The notes under the pieces: generated by a model | Database searches by the model: none | The model's input: only the letters and a program-made list of their open reading frames with translations | What the model was told of the DNA's origin: nothing | Made by a program: the position numbers and the translations under genes | Part shown: positions 42,170-50,448 of the stretch, one piece after another | Layout of the letters: every line of letters begins with the position of its first letter | Position numbering within the stretch: position 1 is the first letter of the stretch | Assembly (NCBI RefSeq): GCF_051201035.1 | Contig: NZ_JBPODR010000002.1 | Span: 61,634 to 125,633 of the forward strand | Source of the DNA: Thermoanaerobacterium thermosulfurigenes | Lineage (GTDB): Bacteria > Bacillota > Thermoanaerobacteria > Thermoanaerobacterales > Thermoanaerobacteraceae | Reading direction: 5' to 3' | DNA length: 64,000 nt

Positions 42170-42501
42170 CCATCACACCTCCTATCAAAGACCTTTACAT
42201 ACGCTGGATAGTCCTTTTCAATGTCTTTAAGCCCCAGCACCATCGTATCTACAATAGCACAAGACTTTATGGCATCTTCACCAACACCGTAATTTTCTAT
42301 TTCAACGTACATATAGCCATCTCTTACTTTCTTCTTTAAAGAAGTTGTGTCAATTGATTCCAATCCAAGGACAGCCGTCTGTGCCACTGCCGTAACACCG
42401 GCACATACTATATCCCTATCATAGACATCATAACCAGCATGTCCTTTAATTTCAAATTTTTTTACTTTATCATCATTTCTATATATGCTGACTTTAATCA
42501 T
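42166..42501 (-). CDS. prp: Ribosomal-processing cysteine protease Prp
   Basis: Cleaves the N-terminal extension of L27. It has 111 residues, with catalytic His in IKGHAGYDVYDRD and Cys in DIVCAGVTAVAQTA. It starts 2 bp after the rplU stop with no clear ribosome site and ends in a 4-bp overlap with rpmA, so translation is coupled. Formerly YsxB. Confidence 0.94.
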   Translation of the reverse strand: MIKVSIYRNDDKVKKFEIKGHAGYDVYDRDIVCAGVTAVAQTAVLGLESIDTTSLKKKVRDGYMYVEIENYGVGEDAIKSCAIVDTMVLGLKDIEKDYPAYVKVFDRRCDG

Positions 42502-42503
42502 TT

Positions 42504-42815
42504 TTACATGATCTTCTCAATCTGAACTTTTGTATATGGTTGACGATGACCATGTTTCTTTCTTTCATTCTTCTTCGGCTTGTACTTAAAGACGATAATC
42601 TTCTTACCTTTACCATGTTCAAGAACTTTCGCTTCTACTTTAACATCTTTAACGTATGGCTTCCCAAAATCAACAGTTCCATCATCTTTTGCTACAGCCA
42701 ATACCTTATCAAAGGAATATACGCTGCCAGCTTCACAATCAAGCTTCTCAATATTGAGTATATCGCCTTCTTGAACCCTGTACTGTTTGCCACCAGTCTC
42801 TATAATTGCGTACAT
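42504..42815 (-). CDS. rplU: 50S ribosomal protein L21
   Basis: 23S rRNA-binding protein of 103 residues. It starts MYAIIETGGKQYRVQEGD and ends in HGHRQPYTKVQIEKI, both diagnostic. GGAGGTGCCCTA precedes the ATG. It is first in the rplU-prp-rpmA unit behind an L21 leader RNA. Confidence 0.97.
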   Translation of the reverse strand: MYAIIETGGKQYRVQEGDILNIEKLDCEAGSVYSFDKVLAVAKDDGTVDFGKPYVKDVKVEAKVLEHGKGKKIIVFKYKPKKNERKKHGHRQPYTKVQIEKIM

Positions 42816-42819
42816 TAGG

Positions 42820-42900
42820 GCACCTCCTCTTTACCAGTCTCGCCGGAAACCAAGGTACTTCAATGAAGTATTTAAACCCGTTCCGAGCGGCTACAAAGTG
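42820..42900 (-). ncRNA. Ribosomal protein L21 leader
   Basis: The leader on the minus strand contains the conserved CCGCTCGGAACGGGTTT element, a hairpin TACTTCATTGAAGTA, and GGTTTCCGGCGAGACTGGT before the rplU ribosome site. This is the arrangement of the L21 leader found in Firmicutes, presumed autoregulatory. Exact ends are approximate. Confidence 0.8.
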
Positions 42901-42901
42901 T

Positions 42902-42930
42902 ATTCTAACATAACAATATGAAAATGTCAA
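42902..42930 (-). promoter_or_regulatory. rplU promoter
   Basis: Minus-strand consensus TTGACA (42925-42930), 17-nt spacer, TAGAAT (42902-42907). The -35 box directly abuts the rng stop codon. Confidence 0.8.
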
Positions 42931-44352
42931 TTACAACTGATAATCTACGTAAAATTCATCAGTATCAAGTTTGTTATTGCAGATGGTGCTTATATCTACA
43001 CCGTATTTTTCCATGTACTTTTCTATTATATTGCTTTTCTCGATTATGCTTTGTACTCTGCGATTTGAAGTTATAGTTATTTTTTTAGCATTTGTATTTC
43101 TTAAGATTCTCTCTATAGAGCGATTTATTCTAAGTTGCATCATATCGCTTGACACGATACACCCTGTGCCTTTACAGCAATCACACTTCTCTTGCAAATA
43201 TTCGCTTACGTTTGACCTGACTCTCTTTCTCGTCATCTCTACTAATCCTAAATGTGTAAAGCCAAGTACGCTGCACTTTGATCTATCGCTTTTTAAAGAT
43301 TCTTCAAAAACTCTTAGAAGCTTCTGGCGGTCATTATCACTATCCATATCGATAAAATCTACAACAATGATGCCACCAATATCCCTTAGTCTCAATTGCA
43401 ATGCAATTTCCTTCGCAGCCTCTATGTTCGTTTTTAAAATTGTTTCATGAAGTGAAGACTTACCTGTGTATTTACCAGTATTCACATCTATAACAGTCAA
43501 AGCCTCTGTCTCATCGATAATTAAGAAGCCACCGCTTTTAAGCCAAACTTTTTTGCTTAACAGTCTTTCCACTTGTTTCTCAATCCCATATAGACCTACT
43601 AAGTCTCCATCCTCATATTTTACTGAAATATTTAGGCCTTCCTTTTTTATATAATCAAAAATCTTTTTGTATTCTGTTATATCATTTACCACTATTTCAT
43701 CCACTATCAATGACGACAAATCCCTTATGTACTTAACGATAAAATTTTCTTCCTCGTAAATTAACTCAGGTGAATCAGCAAATTTACATTTATTTAATAT
43801 ATCTTCATACAATTTACACAAATCAACTATGTCTTTTTCAAATTCTTCTTCTCCGACATATTGTGCCGCCGTTCTGATTATTATGCCTACATTATCCGGT
43901 TTTACTCTTTTAGCTATATTTATTAGCTCCATTCGCTTTTTTTCATCTTCTATCCTGTGGGAAATTCCAACATGATCAGCATCAGGCATAAGCACTACAT
44001 ATTTTCCAGGCAGCGATATATTCGTCGTAACTCTCGGATTTTTAAGCCCTATAGAATCTTTTAAGACTTGAACAATTATATCTTGCCCAGGTTTCACATA
44101 TTTAGTTATTGAAGGATTTGATTCCGAAATCCATTTAACATCATTTACAAATAAATACGCATTTTTATCTATTCCTATGTCAATAAAGGCACTTTGCATA
44201 CCCTTTATAGTATTTTTTACTTTTCCTTTGTAAATATTCCCAACTATGCTTCTTTTATCAGAATGCTCAACATGATATTCAATTAACAAGCCATCTTCCA
44301 AATATGCTACTTGATAAAATTTATCACTTATATCAAACAAAATTCTCTTCAA
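42931..44352 (-). CDS. rng: Ribonuclease G (Rne/Rng family)
   Basis: Single-strand endoribonuclease in RNA processing. It has 473 residues from a TTG at 44352 with GAGGTG 6 nt upstream. S1 domain (about 35-125; GNIYKGKVKNTIKGMQSAFIDIG), the RNase H-like/DNase I-like core with the metal site VIDVNTGKYTG and GGIIVVDFIDM, and the zinc-link CDCCKGTG are present. It lies between a radical SAM pair and rplU. Confidence 0.94.
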   Translation of the reverse strand: MKRILFDISDKFYQVAYLEDGLLIEYHVEHSDKRSIVGNIYKGKVKNTIKGMQSAFIDIGIDKNAYLFVNDVKWISESNPSITKYVKPGQDIIVQVLKDSIGLKNPRVTTNISLPGKYVVLMPDADHVGISHRIEDEKKRMELINIAKRVKPDNVGIIIRTAAQYVGEEEFEKDIVDLCKLYEDILNKCKFADSPELIYEEENFIVKYIRDLSSLIVDEIVVNDITEYKKIFDYIKKEGLNISVKYEDGDLVGLYGIEKQVERLLSKKVWLKSGGFLIIDETEALTVIDVNTGKYTGKSSLHETILKTNIEAAKEIALQLRLRDIGGIIVVDFIDMDSDNDRQKLLRVFEESLKSDRSKCSVLGFTHLGLVEMTRKRVRSNVSEYLQEKCDCCKGTGCIVSSDMMQLRINRSIERILRNTNAKKITITSNRRVQSIIEKSNIIEKYMEKYGVDISTICNNKLDTDEFYVDYQL

Positions 44353-44362
44353 GCAAAACACC

Positions 44363-45013
44363 TCAATTTAAAATAAGGTTTCTTCTGTCTACAAAGACTT
44401 TCTCCATATTAAAAACATGTCCTAAAAAATCATCAAGAGCTTTTACAACATATATAGGTCCTGGAGAACCTTCATAAATTTTTAGCTTCACGTACAGAGT
44501 GATTTTGCTGCCTTTTGCATCAAGCATTTTTAGATCCAAAATATAATTTTTTAAGTCGATGACTTTGCTGCCACTTTTTGACTCCTTTTCTATAAATATC
44601 TCACTTCTACTCAAAAATCTTTTAATTTCATCAGGAAAATTTATCACATGACTCATCAAATAAACATCTACAGTATATTCAGCTTCTTTCACTCTGTTTG
44701 ACAGCAAATCCTTATCATCGACAATATAGCAATCGATGATCTCTAAGCCATCAGGCAATGTTCTATTTAAATCATCTTTAAATTTTTTAGGGTCAATTTC
44801 GCCTTCTACCACTACATCGAAATAGTCCCCGTGAGTTGTCGCACCCATGCTAAGTGCCGGCCCAAAAGATATCAATGGATGTGGATTGAACCCTTTTGAC
44901 AGTGAAAATTTTACTTGTGCCCTTCTCATACCCCTTTCTATAGTTCTCATAAGGTCTAAATGAGAAATGTACTTTAAATCCCCATCTTTTTTAAATTTAG
45001 CTCTAAGCTTCAA
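44363..45013 (-). CDS. TIGR03936/DUF2344 radical SAM-associated protein
   Basis: Partner protein of unknown biochemical role, found next to TIGR03960 radical SAM proteins. It has 216 residues from the TTG at 45013, chosen because AAGGAG lies 9 nt upstream; it overlaps the radical SAM gene by 11 bp. KLRAKFKKDGDLKYISHLDLMRTIERG and FSLSKGFNPHPLISFGPALSMG are the family signature. The 3' end lies 10 bp before rng. Confidence 0.9.
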   Translation of the reverse strand: MKLRAKFKKDGDLKYISHLDLMRTIERGMRRAQVKFSLSKGFNPHPLISFGPALSMGATTHGDYFDVVVEGEIDPKKFKDDLNRTLPDGLEIIDCYIVDDKDLLSNRVKEAEYTVDVYLMSHVINFPDEIKRFLSRSEIFIEKESKSGSKVIDLKNYILDLKMLDAKGSKITLYVKLKIYEGSPGPIYVVKALDDFLGHVFNMEKVFVDRRNLILN

Positions 45014-46847
45014 AGCATACAACTCCTTCATCAAGATCTTTTATACCACATCCTGTACAATGCAACCTGCAATCGCCTGTAAGTTTTCCTTCAATGGCTT
45101 TTTTACATTCCCTTTTAAGGTACTCCTTTTTTACGCCTACATCCACAATATCCCAAGGAAAAACTTCATCAAAATCCCTCTTTTTATAAGCGTAAAATTT
45201 TGGATCCACCCCAACGCTCTCAAACGCTTCCAGCCATTTATCAAATTTAAACTGCTCATCCCAACCATCAAACTTACATCCACTTTCCCATGCTTTAATA
45301 ATTGCTTGTCCTACTTTTCTATCTCCTTTAGAGATTACAGCTTCTAAAAAGCTCATATTTGGTTCATGCCAGTTGTAGCTGAATATCTTTCCTCTAAGAA
45401 GCTCTTTTAAATAATTTTGTTTATTTATTATGGAGTCCATATCGTCTTGAGGATACCATTGAAATGGTGTAAATGGCTTTGGCACGAAAGTTGAAGTGCT
45501 TACAGTTATCTTAAGACCCTTTGTGCTGCCATTCACATCTTTGTATACATCAGCTACTAAATGAGCAAGATCTGATATGCCTTTTACATCTTCCATCGTC
45601 TCCGTTGGAAGACCTAACATAAAGTACAACTTTACGCTTTTCCACCCTGCCTTAAATGCTTCTTTAGTAGAATTTACTAAATCTTCTTCAGTCACACCCT
45701 TATTAATGACATCTCTAAGTCTTTGTGTTCCAGCTTCAGGTGCAAGTGTAAGGCCAGTCTTTCTGACTTTTTGAATCTCATTTAAGAGATTGACAGAAAA
45801 AGCATCTATTCTGGTAGATGGCAACGCTACACCAGTCCCCATATCTTTGTACTTCTCTATAAGATCATATACTAAACTTTCTATCTGTGAATAATCGCAT
45901 GTACTCAAAGAAGTCAATGAAATTTCTTCATATCCAGTTGATTTTATCAATTTATCAGCTAATTGCAGAAGGGTTTCTTTTGACCTTTCCCTTACAGGCC
46001 TGTAGATCATACCTGCTTGGCAGAACCTGCAGCCTCTTGTACAGCCTCTAAAAACCTCCAGCACGATTCTATCATGGACGATATTTATAAACGGTACAAT
46101 CTGTTTGTCTGGATGGTATGTCTTATCTAAGTCTTTTACAATTCTCCTCTTTATTATTGCAGGCACACCTTCTTCAATAGGCTTTATGCTTTTAATAGTA
46201 TTATCATCATTGTACGTTTCTACATATAATGATGGGACGTAAACACCTTGAATTTTAGATGCGCGTCTTAAAAGTTCTTCCTTCGGTACATTGTCTTTTT
46301 TACAAGATATTACTAAATCCAAGATTTCATTTATAATTTCTTCACCGTCACCTATAACAAACAAATCCACAACATCAGACAATGGTGCAGGATTAACTGC
46401 ACAAGGCCCACCGGCTATAACCAAAGGATATCCTTTCCTGTCCTTGCTTCTTACTGGAATTTTAGATAAATTCAGCATATTTAATATGTTTGTGTAACTT
46501 AATTCATACTGCAGAGTAAACCCTATTATATCAAACATATTAAGAGGTGTTTTTGTCTCAAGTGAAAAAAGAGGTATGTCCTTTTCTCTCATCAGGCTTT
46601 CCATGTCGATCCATGGAGCAAATACCCTTTCACAATATGTGTCATCTCGTTCATTCATCAAACTATAAAGTATTTTAAGCCCAAGATGAGACATGCCAAC
46701 TTCGTACACATCAGGAAAAGCAAATGCAAATCTTATTTCAACTTTATTTACATCCTTAATCACAGAATTTATTTCACCGCCGGTGTATCTGGCAGGTTTA
46801 TTCACTTTCATCAACAAATCATCTATCTTGTTTTTTAAATCTGACAT
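45003..46847 (-). CDS. TIGR03960-family B12-binding radical SAM protein
   Basis: Function unknown; suspected in RNA or protein modification because the gene travels with rng and rplU. It has 614 residues. A B12-binding-like N-terminal domain (AFPDVYEVGMSHLGLKILY, about 40-230) precedes the radical SAM cluster motif CTRGCRFCQAG (about 278). The C-terminus has CRLHCTGCGIKDLDEGVVC, a possible extra metal site. AGGAGGTAACA precedes the ATG. It is co-transcribed with the TIGR03936 gene. Confidence 0.9.
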   Translation of the reverse strand: MSDLKNKIDDLLMKVNKPARYTGGEINSVIKDVNKVEIRFAFAFPDVYEVGMSHLGLKILYSLMNERDDTYCERVFAPWIDMESLMREKDIPLFSLETKTPLNMFDIIGFTLQYELSYTNILNMLNLSKIPVRSKDRKGYPLVIAGGPCAVNPAPLSDVVDLFVIGDGEEIINEILDLVISCKKDNVPKEELLRRASKIQGVYVPSLYVETYNDDNTIKSIKPIEEGVPAIIKRRIVKDLDKTYHPDKQIVPFINIVHDRIVLEVFRGCTRGCRFCQAGMIYRPVRERSKETLLQLADKLIKSTGYEEISLTSLSTCDYSQIESLVYDLIEKYKDMGTGVALPSTRIDAFSVNLLNEIQKVRKTGLTLAPEAGTQRLRDVINKGVTEEDLVNSTKEAFKAGWKSVKLYFMLGLPTETMEDVKGISDLAHLVADVYKDVNGSTKGLKITVSTSTFVPKPFTPFQWYPQDDMDSIINKQNYLKELLRGKIFSYNWHEPNMSFLEAVISKGDRKVGQAIIKAWESGCKFDGWDEQFKFDKWLEAFESVGVDPKFYAYKKRDFDEVFPWDIVDVGVKKEYLKRECKKAIEGKLTGDCRLHCTGCGIKDLDEGVVCFEA

Positions 46848-46856
46848 TGTTACCTC

Positions 46857-47720
46857 CTATTTTATCTTGCTTAAGATTTCGCCAATAGATAAGTAAAGTC
46901 CGTTTTCAATGGCAAAATCAAAAAGCTCTGTCTCTGTAAGTCTTTTTTTCTCTTTCAAATTTTTATCCAACACAACTATTATATGATATTTTAATGGCAA
47001 AAAACAATTGATTATTTTGATTAATTTTTGGTCATCAAGCACTGCTATTGTCCTGACATTCATAACTCCACGCCTAAATAACTCTTCTTTTTTGTATATT
47101 AAATCTCTCAAGTTAAAATACTGAGATAGTTTCCGCTCATTTCTGGCAGATATTATGAGAAATACAGCCATAGTAATCAATACATAATTTTTATTCCCAT
47201 TTATAATCATAAGTATACTGCCGTATATGAGCAATAAAGATAACACGTATGAAATCTTGACTGCTACGTTATTAGCTCTGGTTAAACCTATGAAATTGGA
47301 TAAAACAGACTTCAAAGCTCTTCCTCCATCTAAAGGAACACCCGGCAAAAGGTTAAATGCACACATTAGAACATTAATTTTTATAAGGTATTCCAACTGC
47401 GTTCCAATAATTTGGCTTACTATAATAAGCACCATAATAAAAACAACATTTGACAAAGGTCCTGCTAATGCAATGATGATCTCTAAATCAGGCCTTATAA
47501 AAATCTCACTGTCGAAAACAGCCGCCCCTCCAAAAGGAAATACTTCTATCTGAATCATATTTATATTTAATTTTTTTGCCACGAAATAGTGGCTTGCTTC
47601 ATGTATCGCTACAGTCAAGATTATATCAATAAGTTCAATGTAAAGACCAGCTAATATAAGAAGCAATATAAAAACCCACGTAAATGGGTTTACCTTTATT
47701 TTCACATCGTCAATTTTCAT
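46857..47720 (-). CDS. spoIVFB: Site-2 protease SpoIVFB-like (M50 family)
   Basis: Intramembrane zinc protease; in spore formers SpoIVFB cleaves pro-sigma-K. It has 287 residues and about six membrane helices. Zinc motif HEASH (about 40-44) and the partner NLLPGVPLDGGR (about 134-145) are intact, and a C-terminal CBS-like part follows. Several in-frame starts (47732, 47729, 47720) overlap the end of the SpoIVFA-like gene and none has a clear ribosome site. Adjacency to a SpoIVFA-like gene supports the call over a generic M50 peptidase. Confidence 0.85.
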   Translation of the reverse strand: MKIDDVKIKVNPFTWVFILLLILAGLYIELIDIILTVAIHEASHYFVAKKLNINMIQIEVFPFGGAAVFDSEIFIRPDLEIIIALAGPLSNVVFIMVLIIVSQIIGTQLEYLIKINVLMCAFNLLPGVPLDGGRALKSVLSNFIGLTRANNVAVKISYVLSLLLIYGSILMIINGNKNYVLITMAVFLIISARNERKLSQYFNLRDLIYKKEELFRRGVMNVRTIAVLDDQKLIKIINCFLPLKYHIIVVLDKNLKEKKRLTETELFDFAIENGLYLSIGEILSKIK

Positions 47721-48456
47721 TTTTGACATCACTTATTGCTGGATTAAAGTCTATCTTTGATTCAGGATCTACTGGTTTTCCGTTTTCCCATATTTCAAAA
47801 TGCATCATAGCACTATTGTTGCTGCCAGCGCTAACTTTTCCAATCGTCTGACCTTTAAGCACTTTATCTCCGACTTTTACATCTACTTCAGAGAGGTATG
47901 CATAGACAGAGCGTATGTCACCATCATGTTTTATTACAACCACTTTTCCCCAGTCAGGATTAGCATTATCCGCTATCATGACTTCTCCATCCAATACAGC
48001 AACTACTGGCCTATCGCTGGATACGCTTATGTCAATTCCGTCGTTTTTCACTTCTTTCGAAGTAGAAGAATCTACTTTTGTACCAAATGTAGACACTACA
48101 ACTCCATCAACAGGTCTTATCATCCCACTACTTACAACTTGAGTTGTAGTACTTTTTGAATCATCTGCTTTATTTGAAAACACTTTTACAACGTCGTCTT
48201 TTAACGAAGGTATCCTGTTCATGACAAGTTTAAGCCCTTTTTTAGTATTTTCATAGTTAGAATTATAATTAAGGACTGTTTTCACTTCGTCTACAGTTTT
48301 ATTTGTAGCTGGAACATTTATGGCTTTAAAAAGCATGACTACGCCTAAAATCAAAAGACAAACTATCAATTGGTTTTCCAAAAGACCAAAATACTTTTTA
48401 AAATTACTGATGCGATTTTTTGAATAGCTAACATATTGCCATTTGTTAGGTTTCAT
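47710..48456 (-). CDS. spoIVFA: SpoIVFA-like protein with degenerate M23 (LytM) domain
   Basis: Probable regulator and scaffold of SpoIVFB. It has 248 residues. One membrane helix (about 28-46), a coiled/linker segment and a C-terminal LytM domain (about 110-240) are seen. The zinc ligands are damaged: the usual HxGxD reads NDGIDI, and the central His reads YAYLS, while MHFEIW is kept. So it is probably non-hydrolytic, like Bacillus SpoIVFA. AAAGGAGG lies 8 nt before the ATG but is sequestered in a hairpin. It overlaps spoIVFB. Confidence 0.8.
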   Translation of the reverse strand: MKPNKWQYVSYSKNRISNFKKYFGLLENQLIVCLLILGVVMLFKAINVPATNKTVDEVKTVLNYNSNYENTKKGLKLVMNRIPSLKDDVVKVFSNKADDSKSTTTQVVSSGMIRPVDGVVVSTFGTKVDSSTSKEVKNDGIDISVSSDRPVVAVLDGEVMIADNANPDWGKVVVIKHDGDIRSVYAYLSEVDVKVGDKVLKGQTIGKVSAGSNNSAMMHFEIWENGKPVDPESKIDFNPAISDVKNEN

Positions 48457-48460
48457 AAGA

Positions 48461-48504
48461 TAAACCTCCTTTACTATATTTATATTACATAGAAAGGAGG
48501 TTTA
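48461..48504 (-). promoter_or_regulatory. Hairpin enclosing the spoIVFA ribosome-binding site
   Basis: Perfect 12-bp stem TAAACCTCCTTT (48493-48504, upstream) / AAAGGAGGTTTA (48461-48472) with a 20-nt loop, between the mgsA stop and spoIVFA. The downstream arm contains the entire AAAGGAGG. Confidence 0.7.
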
Positions 48505-48512
48505 TGATTTTT

Positions 48513-48908
48513 TTATTTAACCGCATCTCTCCATTCCAAAAATCCTGCATCTAATCCTTTTATCAGCACTTCCGCGGTAGCCAAATTTGTCGCAAGTGGT
48601 ATTGAATGAACATCGCAAACCCTTAAAAGTGCCAATATGTCAGGCTCATGTGGCTGTGCCGTTAATGGATCTCTCAAAAATATGACTAAGTCCATGTTGT
48701 TTTCTGCAATCATTGCACCAATCTGTTGATCACCACCCATAGGCCCCGGCAAAAATTTATTGACTTTGATGCCAGTAGCTTCCTCTACCAGTTGACCTGT
48801 GGCACCTGTAGCATATATGTTGCATTTTTTTAATATTTCTTTGTAGGCAATAGCAAAATCCACCATTATAGATTTTTTCATATCATGCGCAATAAGAGCT
48901 ATATTCAA
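48513..48908 (-). CDS. mgsA: Methylglyoxal synthase
   Basis: Converts dihydroxyacetone phosphate to methylglyoxal and phosphate, a bypass of lower glycolysis. It has 131 residues. NIALIAHDMKK, ATGATGQLVEEATG (phosphate site) and FLPGPMGGDQQIGAMIAE (catalytic Asp) are diagnostic. The TTG start follows AGAGG with 9 nt. It lies between rodA and spoIVFA. Confidence 0.96.
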   Translation of the reverse strand: MNIALIAHDMKKSIMVDFAIAYKEILKKCNIYATGATGQLVEEATGIKVNKFLPGPMGGDQQIGAMIAENNMDLVIFLRDPLTAQPHEPDILALLRVCDVHSIPLATNLATAEVLIKGLDAGFLEWRDAVK

Positions 48909-48925
48909 TCAAATCATCCTCTCAT

Positions 48926-50023
48926 TTAAAAATTGATCTTTCGCCTTCGCATTCCAATATTTAGCAATAGCCCGATAGCAATCATATTAGCAACCAGTGA
49001 ACTGCCACCATAGCTCATAAAAGGAAGGGGAATTCCTGTAATTGGCATAATTCCTACAGTCATACCGATGTTTTCAAATATGTGAAATGTAAACATAGAA
49101 ATTATGCCTACAGCTATCAAGTAGCCGTACTTGTCCTTTGCCATAACCGCAATTCTAAAGCATCTATAAAGCATATAAGCGTACAACAGTATCAAAGCTG
49201 TAGCACCAATGAAGCCTAATTCTTCTCCTACAACCGAAAAAATGAAATCAGTCCAAGCTTCTGGTAGATAGTAAAGCTGCGTCTGACTACCGTTGTAAAG
49301 GCCTTTCCCCCAAAACATACCGGAGCCTATGGCTATCTTAGATTGTATTACATGGTATCCTGACCCCATCGGATCAAGATTTGGATTTATAAACGATAGA
49401 AGTCTGTTTCTCTGGTAAGGCTTTAAAATCTTGTATGCTACAGGCATCATAGCTATACCCATCGCAATAAGCCCAGCAAATACCTTTGGTTTTACACCAG
49501 AAATAAAAAGCATACCCACAAAAATAGCTAAAAAAACCAATGCAGTACCAAGATCCGGCTGCAACATCACAATCACAAAGGGAATTAGAACGTGAATAAG
49601 TGGATTTACCAGATCTTTGAAAGTCTTGATTTCACCCATCTCATTAAATAAGTTTGCTAATGTCAACACAAGGGCTATTTTCGAAAACTCTGACGGTTGA
49701 ATATCAATGGGCCCTACGTGAATCCAGCTTTGAGCACCGTTACTTACTTTACCGATAAAAAGAACGGAAATGAGGACTAAGATATTTAATACATAGATTA
49801 CCTTTGAGAGTCTGGCAATCTGATTGTAATCAAAAAGCGTTATGGCAAATAAAAATACCAATCCAAATAAAACAGCTACAATCTGAACAATCACATTTTT
49901 GTATGAACCAGTCTCAACTGCATGTGACGCACTGGAAATGACTACAGCGCTAAACGCACATATCAATAAAACAGTAATCAACAAAGCAAAATCAAAATTT
50001 TTCCACAACTTCTTGTTAAACAT
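48926..50023 (-). CDS. rodA: Rod-shape determining protein RodA (SEDS glycosyltransferase)
   Basis: Peptidoglycan polymerase of cell elongation, partner of the class B PBP encoded at 52033. It has 365 residues and about ten membrane helices. FLFAITLFDYNQIARLS, QPSEFSKIALVL, QPDLGTALVF and PLPFMSYGGSSLVANM are SEDS signatures. GAGGGG lies 12 nt before the ATG. RodA is favoured over FtsW/SpoVE by the mre/mrdA context. Confidence 0.93.
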   Translation of the reverse strand: MFNKKLWKNFDFALLITVLLICAFSAVVISSASHAVETGSYKNVIVQIVAVLFGLVFLFAITLFDYNQIARLSKVIYVLNILVLISVLFIGKVSNGAQSWIHVGPIDIQPSEFSKIALVLTLANLFNEMGEIKTFKDLVNPLIHVLIPFVIVMLQPDLGTALVFLAIFVGMLFISGVKPKVFAGLIAMGIAMMPVAYKILKPYQRNRLLSFINPNLDPMGSGYHVIQSKIAIGSGMFWGKGLYNGSQTQLYYLPEAWTDFIFSVVGEELGFIGATALILLYAYMLYRCFRIAVMAKDKYGYLIAVGIISMFTFHIFENIGMTVGIMPITGIPLPFMSYGGSSLVANMIAIGLLLNIGMRRRKINF

Positions 50024-50135
50024 TAACTTCTATTTCCCCTCTATAGAAAGTATTCATGATTACAATAGTATTATATCATACAACACACCATTTAACTATA
50101 CATTTGATTATGGATATAATTTCACCAAATTTAAA

Positions 50136-50158
50136 ATAACCGGCTTTCCACCGGTTAT
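50136..50158 (-). terminator. minE terminator
   Basis: 8-bp stem ATAACCGG / CCGGTTAT, 7-nt loop, then TTTAAATTT on the minus strand, overlapping the end of minE. rodA downstream has its own TATAAT box around 50080. Confidence 0.7.
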
Positions 50159-50430
50159 CTTAAATTTTTTTTCATCTTTTTTATGGGAATATTTGCATGC
50201 AATGCTGGAACAAACGTATCATCTGTCTTTCTCTCTTTTGTTATTTCAACATTTAAGCCATCTTCATCTATCTCAACATAATTTGATATTACATTCATTA
50301 TCTCGCCTTTTACCATCTCTAAAAATTTTGGGGAAACATCGGCTCTGTCATGAACAAGCAATAACTGCAATCTTTCCTTTGCTACGTTTTTACTGTTACT
50401 TTTTCCTCCAAACGATTTGAATAAGTCCAT
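50155..50430 (-). CDS. minE: Cell division topological specificity factor MinE
   Basis: Drives MinD oscillation by stimulating its ATPase. It has 91 residues: MDLFKSFGG membrane-targeting start, KNVAKERLQLLLVHDRADVSPKFLEMVKGEIMNVI core and a C-terminal dimerisation strand region. AGGAGGTGTA precedes the ATG. Its presence means a MinE-type oscillator, unlike Bacillus, which uses DivIVA/MinJ. Confidence 0.95.
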   Translation of the reverse strand: MDLFKSFGGKSNSKNVAKERLQLLLVHDRADVSPKFLEMVKGEIMNVISNYVEIDEDGLNVEITKERKTDDTFVPALHANIPIKKMKKNLR

Positions 50431-50448
50431 CCATTACACCTCCTGAAA

